A stretch of DNA of 64,000 bases from Sansalvadorimonas sp965221135 (GTDB lineage Bacteria; Pseudomonadota; Gammaproteobacteria; Pseudomonadales; Endozoicomonadaceae): NCBI GenBank assembly GCA_965221135.1, contig CBDCRZ010000106.1, positions 1,240,001 through 1,304,000 on the forward strand, in the 5' to 3' direction. The notes under the pieces are model-generated. The model made no database searches. It was not told where the DNA came from and was given only the letters and a program-made list of their open reading frames with translations. Made by a program: the position numbers and the translations under genes. This document shows, piece after piece, positions 42,854-50,239 of this stretch (position 1 is its first letter; every line of letters starts with the position of its first letter).

Positions 42854-43182
42854 GGAGTATCTCTGGAGGCAAGTAGCAATGAGACAGGCTGTAATTATTC
42901 CTGATGGACTGACATAGTTGACAGATTATTGTGCAAGAAGTTCCCAGTGTTAGGAATACTGACATGTCTACATCCTGACTGTCTCACTCATTCCGATCCA
43001 ATTCTGCCGCGCTATTCAACCGGCTCTTTATCTCTTTCCAGTGAGGCATAACCAGTGTGAGCCGATGCGGTTTTTCAAGATAGTTGACCCGGAAACGATT
43101 TTTCAAGTTGCCATTTTCAAAGCTCTTCACTGGCCCTGACCTGATGAGGGGGGGCTAGAAACCAGGATCTTGTGCTCTGCGT
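42854..43182. other. Region upstream of jetA with an orphan coding remnant
   Basis: About 100 bp of AT-rich leader for jetA is followed, on the minus strand, by a 48-codon open stretch ending at about 42988, reading NLKNRFRVNYLEKPHRLTL then VMPHWKEIKSRLNSAAELDR. It has no start of its own and looks like the 3' end of a lost gene. The permease 3' copy follows to the right. No intact gene is seen. Confidence 0.45.
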
Positions 43183-43395
43183 TTGAAGCTGGAGAAGGGC
43201 ATGCTGATGGAATGCGGTGCTATGGTCATGGCTGGTATGTTCCTGGCACTGCTGGACCCATGGGCAGGTCTGTTTCTGGCGGTTGTTTCTGTTTTTCTGA
43301 TGGTGGATGTGTTTCAGAAACCACAGGTGAAAGAGATGGTGACTGTTAGTGCTAATGCTAAAGCTGAAGAGCAGAAGGTTGAGGAGGGAAGTTAA
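43183..43395 (+). pseudogene. 3' fragment of the NCS2-like permease gene
   Basis: The frame gives a start MKLEKGMLMECG, then AMVMAGMFLALLDPWAGLFL and VSVFLMVDVFQKPQVKEMVT, matching the C-terminus of the permease encoded at 34406-35818. The frame is preserved to the stop. Only the last two helices and the tail are present, so transport is impossible. The open frame and an available ATG mean a 70-residue membrane peptide could still be made. Confidence 0.88.
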
Positions 43396-43453
43396 TTAAC
43401 AACATTTTCTGACTTGTTGTTTTGAGTCTCAGAGTTTTCCGGGGCTTTTTTTA
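43195..43453. repeat. Direct repeat copy 2: permease 3' end plus terminator
   Basis: Partner of 35620-35875. After its T-run at about 43453, sequence passes directly into the truncated 3' end of the phosphonate-type binding-protein gene, which marks a recombination junction. Confidence 0.92.
43425..43453 (+). terminator. Duplicated permease terminator
   Basis: Copy of the hairpin at 35849-35875, slightly degraded in the stem, followed by T7. Confidence 0.7.
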
Positions 43454-43455
43454 TT

Positions 43456-44208
43456 GTGCAGGTTTTCACATGCATGGCGGATTTTATCAGCTGTCCCTTC
43501 GCCGTAACGCTTGTCAACATCGCCACGTACTGTCCACTGGTAGTCCGGATAGGTGGGTGTTTCCCAGATGCCCCGGACTTTGCTGGCATCAATCTTTCCA
43601 GCTTTGACTTCGTTTTCCCAGACCTTGTAGTTGACGGCCCCCAGATCAAATGCACCAGCCTGAACCAGAGCAATAGTACGACTGTGGTCGCCGCTGAAGC
43701 CTGTTTTGCTGAAGAGTTCTGCAGGCTTCTGCCCCAGTTGCTGCTGAATAAAAAAGGCAGGCATCAGACGACCAGAGGTTGAACCTTTTGACCCGTAAGT
43801 GAAGGTTTTACCAGCAATGTCCTGTGTCAGGTTCTTGCTGTTTTTCAGCCCTGTGCGGGTATTGGCGATAATATAGGATTTGAAAAACTGATCTTTATAA
43901 ACCTGAGCAATGGCCTCGGAACCCGGTACAAGGCGGCGGGCCTGTACGCCGGACAGTCCGCCAAACCAGGCCAGCTGCACCTGGTTATTACGAAAGGCAG
44001 ACACAGCGGCGGCATAAGATTTAACCGGGATATACTCGACAGTGAGACCTGTCTCCTGCTCCAGGAAGCGGGCGACACTGGCAAAGCGGGTTTTCAGCCG
44101 GCTTTCGTCTTCATCAGGTGTTGCGGTAAAGGTGAGCGTGTCTGCATACAGAGAAGCAGAAAAAAAACTGAGCAGCAGGGCGGTCAGCTATCCGTGACAT
44201 AATTTCAT
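43456..44208 (-). pseudogene. Broken phosphate/phosphonate-type ABC binding protein (PhnD-like)
   Basis: From ATG 44208 the frame reads MKLCHG, then an in-frame TAG, then LTALLLSFFSASLYADTLTF and TFTATPDEDESRLKTRF, a signal peptide and mature N-terminus of a PhnD-like protein. The body is intact (TVEYIPVKSYAAAVSAFRNN, QLAWFGGLSGVQARRLVPG, YGSKGSTSGRLMPAFF, WTVRGDVDKRYGEG). The 3' end is replaced from about 43478 by unrelated sequence reaching the duplicated permease terminator. Transport partner genes (phnC/E type) are absent. It is broken by both the nonsense codon and the 3' truncation. Confidence 0.85.
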
Positions 44209-44537
44209 TTGTTGTTATCGCCTGTGGGTTCAATAGCCAAAGCGCGGAGGATGATAAATGATTCAGGGGTTTGTCTGCAATGGGGGGTTGGCAGCTGTAT
44301 TCTTTGTAGCCGTGTCTTTACTTCCATGTCCTTAATGTGGCGAGCCCGGAATTATCAACAGATTTGTCTGAATGCTTCTGGTTCGAGGGTTTCGGGGGCA
44401 GTGGTCCTGCGGGGGCTATCCTGGGCATTGTGATCACGCTTCCATACGGCTGTTCCTGGAATATAGAACCCACACCCGCTCCCTGCCTCACGCCCCCACA
44501 AAAGTATGACCAGACCACAAATAAAGCAAGAAGAGTA
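44209..44537. other. Intergenic region without recognisable feature
   Basis: 329 bp between the start of the broken PhnD-like gene and the end of the 479-residue gene. Short frames exist on both strands, but none has a ribosome site or a recognisable product. No hairpin with a T-run was found. Confidence 0.5.
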
Positions 44538-45977
44538 TCAGCTCACCCCGGGGGAGCCCGAAGTGGAAGGGTCAATGTCAGCCAGAGATAACGGCTCACC
44601 ACTTTCAAAACACTGTGCAAACCGGTCAAGACAAGCCACAACAAAACCACCCACTCGCGCCTGAAGAGCGGAATTCCGATAAATATCATTGAGCTTATTA
44701 TTGTATGCAGGATCGTTCGCCCGGCGGTATTTCCCTTTTTCTAACGCCCCGTACTCGCGGCCGGCAGAATTCAGCAAACTGTCTATCTGGATTTCCAATC
44801 CTCCCGCTTCCTGCGTACGGGTGAAGACCTGAAAATCGCAAACCTCATGGGTCAGCTCAAAAAGCAGTATATACAGCAGAATCCGAAACTCTTCAGACTC
44901 ATCTTTTACAGCTATGTCCAACTCCTGATGAAAAACATCCATGCTGGCGTAAAACTTTTTCATCTGCGCATAAATCACCTCCCTTTCAGTATCAGGCATC
45001 TCGGCAAACGCTTTAAATTCCATTTTGCCGCTACACACATCTTTCGGAATAAGCGCCATTAACAGCCCTCGGAGAATACCGGCCGCATGATTTAAATCAT
45101 GTCCAGGCATCGCGGTCGGCCCCATTAAGAACCCATCGTGCAGCTCAGGCTTCCGGTCGGACAAAAAACCAACCACGGCGGCAGGCAACCCCATCGTCTT
45201 GAAAATGAACATTTCATCCAGTGGTTCATAAGTACATAAATGCAACCATTTACAAGCGGCCGCAGGCCTGCTGCCAAATACACTGTAACTCGACGAAAAC
45301 AAAACACTGTGAGCCGTAGTCATCAGCTTCTCGGCATTCTTCTGTAAAAGATTCCACGGCAAATCCAGAACTTGGCTGATGCCACTGCACAGTGTTCTAT
45401 CGGGGCAACTGTATACTCTGATCCATTCCTGCACCGTGGCCACACAAAAAAGCACCTGTTCTGTTTCGTCATGAGGGCAGCCTTTGCTTTTCACCTCTTC
45501 GACCCACAGAGCCAGCTTTTCCATCTTCTTGCGATCGTTTTTGGAAAAGTCCCCGGCAAACTCCTGCTGCAACTTTGCAACAATCTCTGCGGTTGTCTCC
45601 AGAGCCTTTTTTGCTCCAGGAACCGAAACCGGCTCACCCCGCTGATACGCCTCTGCCAGAAACGCTATATCCCGACGCCCTTGCGGGGTTGCCACAGAGG
45701 ACAGCTCCCTGTCTGCCTGCTGGTTAAGTGCTGGATGCAAGTCCCACCGAACAGGAACCACTTTCCTGGTCTCACAGCCCCGCCTGTGGCCACGATATCC
45801 ACAGGCCAGCCGCTTGACGCCTGTCGATACCCCAACCCTCCGGCCGGATCGCAGCTTCATCCCTGTCGATACCCCTGTCCGTTTGCCAGACCGAAGCTTA
45901 AGCCCCTCGCCAGCACCAGAATCACTGACACCTGCTGGCCAACCGCAACCCTTATCCTTACTCCCGTGAATATGCAT
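44538..45977 (-). CDS. Hypothetical protein with short N-terminal repeats
   Basis: 479 residues with a strong AGGAGG ribosome site before ATG 45977. The N-terminal 70 residues are basic and carry a 14-residue repeat (GLKLRSGKRTGVST, GMKLRSGRRVGVST, then a degenerate copy). The rest is a globular, largely helical region with many Cys and a patch MPGHDLNHAAGILRGLLMAL (about residue 300). No family is recognised and no signal peptide is present. Neighbours are pseudogenes, so it is probably accessory. The basic repeated N-terminus could be a targeting or nucleic-acid-binding segment, which is a guess. Confidence 0.7.
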   Translation of the reverse strand: MHIHGSKDKGCGWPAGVSDSGAGEGLKLRSGKRTGVSTGMKLRSGRRVGVSTGVKRLACGYRGHRRGCETRKVVPVRWDLHPALNQQADRELSSVATPQGRRDIAFLAEAYQRGEPVSVPGAKKALETTAEIVAKLQQEFAGDFSKNDRKKMEKLALWVEEVKSKGCPHDETEQVLFCVATVQEWIRVYSCPDRTLCSGISQVLDLPWNLLQKNAEKLMTTAHSVLFSSSYSVFGSRPAAACKWLHLCTYEPLDEMFIFKTMGLPAAVVGFLSDRKPELHDGFLMGPTAMPGHDLNHAAGILRGLLMALIPKDVCSGKMEFKAFAEMPDTEREVIYAQMKKFYASMDVFHQELDIAVKDESEEFRILLYILLFELTHEVCDFQVFTRTQEAGGLEIQIDSLLNSAGREYGALEKGKYRRANDPAYNNKLNDIYRNSALQARVGGFVVACLDRFAQCFESGEPLSLADIDPSTSGSPGVS

Positions 45978-46010
45978 ACCTGCCTCCTTTCCTATTTGCG
46001 CCTAACCGAG

Positions 46011-46460
46011 TTAGACACCGCGCCCCGCAATAAAGCAGAGGCTCCTGACAGACTTGTTAGCCGAAAACCACAGCAGCTTATTCAGGAGACAAAAAAAACG
46101 CCCCAGGAAAGGAGCGGCCATATTGGTGGTTTCTGTCTTCATCATGCTCATTATGAAAGCCGGTTGTTCCCCGTGCGCTGAAAACTGACTGTAGTGAAGC
46201 AGCGCCGCTTGTTCATCATGCCAGTGAAGGTTAACCCTGAAGCTTTTTCCTTTGTACAGATACAAGATAAAACCATTTGGGTGCTCCGTGACAGGTGATG
46301 CGCATTCGCTTTGTGTTGGCGTCATCAGGTTTAGTGTGCCGCGGGAATATTCCTTTATTTTTCTCCCTTTTATGTGAGCTGTCAGTCGTTGGTTATTCTG
46401 ACTGATAACTATGTCCTGATCATAGGAAACCTTGCCCGGATGGCTGTTGGCCGGAGACAA
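46011..46460 (-). CDS. Hypothetical protein, possibly a 5'-truncated remnant
   Basis: 149 residues if started at a TTG (46460). The frame stays open further upstream (HLAEGHYVGVCVLSS) without any ATG, so the true 5' end may be lost. Readable parts are DIVISQNNQRLTAHIKGRKI and FILYLYKGKSFRVNLHWHDE. The C-terminal 35 residues run through a terminator-like GC-rich stretch with T8 and may not be authentic. No family recognised. Confidence 0.3.
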   Translation of the reverse strand: MSPANSHPGKVSYDQDIVISQNNQRLTAHIKGRKIKEYSRGTLNLMTPTQSECASPVTEHPNGFILYLYKGKSFRVNLHWHDEQAALLHYSQFSAHGEQPAFIMSMMKTETTNMAAPFLGRFFCLLNKLLWFSANKSVRSLCFIAGRGV

Positions 46461-46768
46461 ACTACTGAGAACGCAAACGCCGACATAGTGGCCTTCTGCC
46501 AGGTGTTTTGATATGGAATAGAACCGAAAATGTCTGTTTTCTCTGCAGGCCGGGCGCAGACAGCGACCAGTAGTTTTGAATTTTATGCAGCATGTGACCT
46601 CCTTTTTTATGACCGTAAAGGTTGTGGGATCCGGGGAGGGTTTAGACAGGTTATCTGTTGTGGTATTTGCAGGTTGTCAGCAGTGCTATACAAGCTGGCC
46701 AGTAAAGCGCAGGAAAGCCTTGCAGCAACCGGGCTGCTTCTGAAGAAATAGTCCGGAGAAGCAGTTTG
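46461..46768. other. Intergenic region left of the mnmH remnant
   Basis: 308 bp with an 8-bp inverted repeat (CTGCTTCT with AGAAGCAG, about 46733-46763) just beyond the mnmH stop, probably its original transcript end. A 73-codon plus-strand frame at 46530 has no supporting features. Confidence 0.4.
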
Positions 46769-47403
46769 TTATTCCACAGGCTCCGGGTGAAAAAGTTGTG
46801 ATGTCAGGGTCTGGACAGAGAGGTTCGCCAGTTGAGAGGCATTACCACAATGAACAATCCGCCCGGTCTTGTTTTTTAGCTGATATTCATATATCGGATC
46901 ATAATAATCGCTGAGCATCAGCCTGATCCACTCACTGTGCCCGCTGCTCTGTCCTTTCTTTTGCTGTGCAAGTGCTTCGCTCATGGTCTGTCTGAGATGC
47001 TGATATCGCACACCGCCCAGGCGTTTACGGACGCGCTCCAGGCGGCCAGCAGGCTGTTGGCAAATTGTTCGAGGTTTTCTGCCAGGTTCTGCTCGATATA
47101 CTCTTCAAAGGTAATCTGTACCCGGGTCTCCAGGCTTTCTTCCAGTAACAGAATCGGGGCCTGTTGCATTTTTTCACGCAGGGTGTCTGGCAGGCTGCAG
47201 CGGCCAATCAGTTTGCTTTCGTCCTCCAATACCAGCGTTGTTTTCCCCTGGTGTCGGGCTTTAAGTAAAGCGATGGATAACGCATTTTCAAAACCGATCT
47301 GTGTGGGTTGCCCGCCGAGGCGGCGACCAAAGCTGGAGCCCCGGTGATTGGCCAGACCCTCAAGGTCGATGTGCTCAGGGTAGCGGGTAAGAAAATGAAA
47401 GGC
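46769..47403 (-). pseudogene. mnmH: 5'-truncated, frameshifted tRNA 2-selenouridine synthase gene
   Basis: The right part (47403 to about 47000) encodes the C-terminal P-loop half of MnmH/SelU: HIDLEGLANHRGSSFGRRLG, ENALSIALL, LVLEDESKLIGRCSLPD and PILLLEESLETRVQ. Near 47020-47040 a one-base change shifts the frame; the remainder continues as RKRLGGVRYQHLRQTMSEAL and ends at 46769. The N-terminal rhodanese domain with its catalytic Cys is missing: the gene begins abruptly next to the tRNA-Leu terminator. It cannot be functional. Confidence 0.9.
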
Positions 47404-47433
47404 ATAAAAAAAGCTCCGAAAGGGAGCTCTTTT
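47404..47433 (-). terminator. tRNA-Leu terminator
   Basis: On the minus strand AGAGCTCCC, then a TTTC loop region, then GGAGCTTTTTTT forms a GC-rich stem with T7, directly after the tRNA 3' end. Confidence 0.85.
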
Positions 47434-47437
47434 AATT

Positions 47438-47524
47438 TGGTACCAGTGGTCGGACTCGAACCGACACGCCCGCAAAGGCAACGGATTTTGAATCCGTCAT
47501 GTCTACCAATTCCATCACACTGGC
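47438..47524 (-). tRNA. tRNA-Leu(CAA)
   Basis: 87 nt on the minus strand. Acceptor GCCAGTG pairs with CACTGGT; the D-arm contains AATTGGTAGACA. The anticodon stem-loop ACGGATTCAAAATCCGT shows anticodon CAA. A class II variable arm (TGCCTTTGCGGGCG) and T-loop GGTTCGAGTCC follow. CCA is encoded. A terminator follows at 47404-47433. Confidence 0.97.
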
Positions 47525-47627
47525 AACGAGATACGGGGCGCAGTATACCATTTGCGAATTAGCATGCAAGATACTTCCGTATTGGCCGATAAAACCGTCA
47601 ATTGTCTTAAATATCAGAGGTTTGATT

Positions 47628-49049
47628 GTGGACAGGCCAGGTTCAGGAAGAGGCCCCAGAAGGCCACCGCCAGCTCAAACTTTACCTGCGGGCGTGCCGC
47701 CACCTCCGCCACCTCCTCCGTTGCCGGGGCAGGGGTATCAGGGGCGTAAGGTAGATCGGCAGAAGTCTGATAGCTCAGATTCTTCTCAAGGTTATGTTGG
47801 TTCCGGCCAGGATAGTGACTCTTCCGGTTCCTATCATACGGCGCCTGCACAATCGATTCGAGGCCGGCATGTGCGTCAGGCTTCTCAGGATTCTGATTAT
47901 CAGTCAGGTTCTGACGATCAGGATGACCTGCATTATGATCCGTCCTGTACATTCATGAGTCATAAGCTGAGCGATAGCGATATCTATAATAGAACTCGGC
48001 TTCTGAAGGCTCGTGAGAAGATCATAAAGGAGATGAGAAATCTTTATGCTCAGGAGTGGATGCAGTGTAATGGCGACGTCTTATTAAAAGGGTTGCGGGA
48101 TCCTGAATATGCGAAGGATTCAGGTATTCGAACGGTGATTGTCATCGGCGGGGAGCTGGTACAGCTGGTCCCCCCTGACCCCAACAGTTCTATTGCGCCA
48201 CAGACCCTGGCTCTTTATACGAGCTATGTTGATAAAGCTCTTTCTTCAATGCTTCAGACACTGCCTTCTTATGAAACGCTGAAGAAGGAAATCAGTAACA
48301 ATGAAAGCGTATTGAAAAAGGCGCGCGAAAAATTAAAGAATGAATATAAGGTGCTGGTGAAAAAAAGGGTTGAGAAGGCACTTTTGGTCAATACCAGTGT
48401 AGTTTTTATAATTCGTAATGGACGGGGAATGGTTACCGGAGAGCTTCAGCGCTCTGCAACTATTCCAGACTCGGCTTTATCTAAAAAGGAAACTGCAACC
48501 CTCAAACCGGATGCTCTGATTGTTGACTCGGATTACAAAGATTCTTTTGGCGACGGTATTCGAAGAAGCGGCATTCGACCTGACTGGCACGGGTTTCAAC
48601 AGCAGGCGGGGGACGAAGAGCTGGAGGAGAGTGATCCATTTTATAGCAATAGTTCCACTAATTCGATGCAGGGCGCCCCTCTGCTTCAAGCGCCGCCTCA
48701 TTTTAGTCCGGCAGGATCTGTTGTATCCCAGAAAGAGCCGATGCCAGCCGTGGATGATATGTCTCAGAGACCTGCTTCAGAGGTTAATCAGGAAACGCAG
48801 GAAGTGGATTCTAGCGATGTAGACGCTGATGATGAGTCTGAAAAGGACGACGATAGCCTGTATTCGGCTCCAGATGACCTGCTTCTGCCTGAAGGTGACA
48901 AAAACTGGGTGGTGAATCCTATTTCTAACATGCAGACAGAGACTCCTGAGCCGGAGGACGATACCCGTTCGAATGCTTCGACGCTGCGACCCTCTATAGA
49001 CATAAAGAGCGGTGATGAAGCAGACGATGAGAAAGATGCTGATACCTAA
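47628..49049 (+). CDS. Hypothetical protein with formin-like polyproline N-terminus
   Basis: 473 residues from a GTG at 47628 with AGAGG seven bases upstream; a start at 47499 would lie inside the antisense tRNA gene and is rejected. The N-terminus is basic then proline-rich (GRGPRRPPP, and VPPPPPPPPLPGQG at about residues 24-37). A Ser/Asp/Gln-rich disordered region to residue 110, a helical middle (VLKKAREKLKNEYKVLVKKR) and an acidic Ser/Asp-rich tail with DSLYSAPDDLL follow. No signal peptide or known family. Runs of prolines followed by Leu-Pro resemble profilin/SH3/EVH1 ligands of actin regulators. A host cytoskeleton role is speculative. Confidence 0.72.
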   Translation: MDRPGSGRGPRRPPPAQTLPAGVPPPPPPPPLPGQGYQGRKVDRQKSDSSDSSQGYVGSGQDSDSSGSYHTAPAQSIRGRHVRQASQDSDYQSGSDDQDDLHYDPSCTFMSHKLSDSDIYNRTRLLKAREKIIKEMRNLYAQEWMQCNGDVLLKGLRDPEYAKDSGIRTVIVIGGELVQLVPPDPNSSIAPQTLALYTSYVDKALSSMLQTLPSYETLKKEISNNESVLKKAREKLKNEYKVLVKKRVEKALLVNTSVVFIIRNGRGMVTGELQRSATIPDSALSKKETATLKPDALIVDSDYKDSFGDGIRRSGIRPDWHGFQQQAGDEELEESDPFYSNSSTNSMQGAPLLQAPPHFSPAGSVVSQKEPMPAVDDMSQRPASEVNQETQEVDSSDVDADDESEKDDDSLYSAPDDLLLPEGDKNWVVNPISNMQTETPEPEDDTRSNASTLRPSIDIKSGDEADDEKDADT

Positions 49050-49072
49050 TACTGAACAGTAGCTTGTAAAAA

Positions 49073-49122
49073 AGCCACAAATATTGAGGCAGTAATCGCT
49101 GTTTTGGTAGTAATTTGTGGCT
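49073..49122. repeat. Inverted repeat before queA
   Basis: AGCCACAAAT (49073-49082) and ATTTGTGGCT (49113-49122) are perfect complements separated by 30 bases. It lies between the end of the polyproline protein gene and queA. It may be a weak terminator of the former. Confidence 0.55.
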
Positions 49123-49192
49123 ATCCCTCCTGACATTTTACCCCGTTTTCGTTATCCTCCCGCTCCTTTTCTGTGTAAGGTTGCAGCGGTTT

Positions 49193-50239
49193 ATGCGCGT
49201 CAGTGATTTTCATTTTGACCTTCCCGATGACCTGATCGCCCGTTACCCTGCGCAAGAGCGCAGCACCAGCCGTTTGCTGGTGGTGGACAGCGAGTCAGGT
49301 CAGCCGGTTCACCGGACTTTTCGGGATATTATCGACTATATCGAACCCGGTGATCTTCTGGTTTTGAATGACACCCGGGTCATTCCTGCGCGCCTGTTCG
49401 GCCAGAAAGAGACCGGCGGAAAAATTGAAGTGCTGGTTGAACGGGTACTTAATGACCGTGAAGTGCTGGCCCATGTGCGCTCCAGCAAATCTCCCAAACC
49501 CGGTACAAAGCTTCTTCTTGAAGGTGGCCTGGTAGCCGAAATGGTTGCGCGTCAGGACGCCCTGTTCCTGCTGCGTTTCGCGGGTGAAGAGCCCGTCGTT
49601 CGGCAGCTCGAAGAACACGGTCATATGCCTTTGCCGCCATACATCACCCGTGAGGATGAACTGGCGGACCGGGAGCGTTACCAGACGGTTTACGGTCATA
49701 AAAAAGGTGCTGTTGCGGCACCAACGGCAGGCCTTCATTTTGATGAAGAGCTGCTGGCGGCCCTGGAAGCCAGAGGGGTAGAGAAAGCCTTTGTGACCTT
49801 GCATGTAGGTGCAGGCACATTCCAGCCGGTGCGGGTCGACAAGATTGAAGACCACCATATGCACTCGGAATATCTGGAAGTATCAGAAGACGTGGTCGAA
49901 GCTGTGCGCCGTACCCGTGAACGGGGAGGTCGTGTGGTTGCTGTAGGAACCACATCCGTTCGTTCTCTGGAATCCGCTGCCCAAAGCGGTGAGCTACAGC
50001 CATTTGCCGGGGAAACAGATATTTTCATCTACCCCGGTTACACCTATAAAGTGGTTGATACCCTGATCACCAACTTTCACCTGCCGGAGTCGACCCTGCT
50101 GATGCTGGTCTCGGCCTTTGCCGGTTACAACGAAATTATGAATGCCTATCGGGAAGCAATTGAAGAACGCTACCGCTTCTTCAGCTATGGCGATGCCATG
50201 CTGCTGACCCGCAAGGTTGATCAACAGGAGACTGCGTAA
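49193..50239 (+). CDS. queA: S-adenosylmethionine:tRNA ribosyltransferase-isomerase
   Basis: 348 residues starting MRVSDFHFDLPDDLIARYPA, as in other QueA. LVLNDTRVIPARLFGQKETGG, GTFQPVRVDKIEDHHMHSE and TNFHLPESTLLMLVSAFAG are conserved blocks. The enzyme transfers ribose from SAM to preQ1-tRNA to give epoxyqueuosine. It overlaps tgt by one base (TAATG), so the two queuosine-pathway genes are coupled. Confidence 0.98.
   Translation: MRVSDFHFDLPDDLIARYPAQERSTSRLLVVDSESGQPVHRTFRDIIDYIEPGDLLVLNDTRVIPARLFGQKETGGKIEVLVERVLNDREVLAHVRSSKSPKPGTKLLLEGGLVAEMVARQDALFLLRFAGEEPVVRQLEEHGHMPLPPYITREDELADRERYQTVYGHKKGAVAAPTAGLHFDEELLAALEARGVEKAFVTLHVGAGTFQPVRVDKIEDHHMHSEYLEVSEDVVEAVRRTRERGGRVVAVGTTSVRSLESAAQSGELQPFAGETDIFIYPGYTYKVVDTLITNFHLPESTLLMLVSAFAGYNEIMNAYREAIEERYRFFSYGDAMLLTRKVDQQETA

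Noticed and set aside
43183..43395. Independent small membrane protein gene
   Set aside because: It is a clear 3' copy of the permease gene including the terminator, so it is treated as a remnant even though its frame is open.
46530..46751. 73-codon plus-strand frame near the mnmH remnant
   Set aside because: No recognisable features; it runs antisense to the open upstream part of the 46011 frame and through an inverted repeat.
47499..47627. Upstream ATG extension of the polyproline protein
   Set aside because: It would begin inside the antisense of tRNA-Leu and lacks a ribosome site; the GTG at 47628 has a good one.
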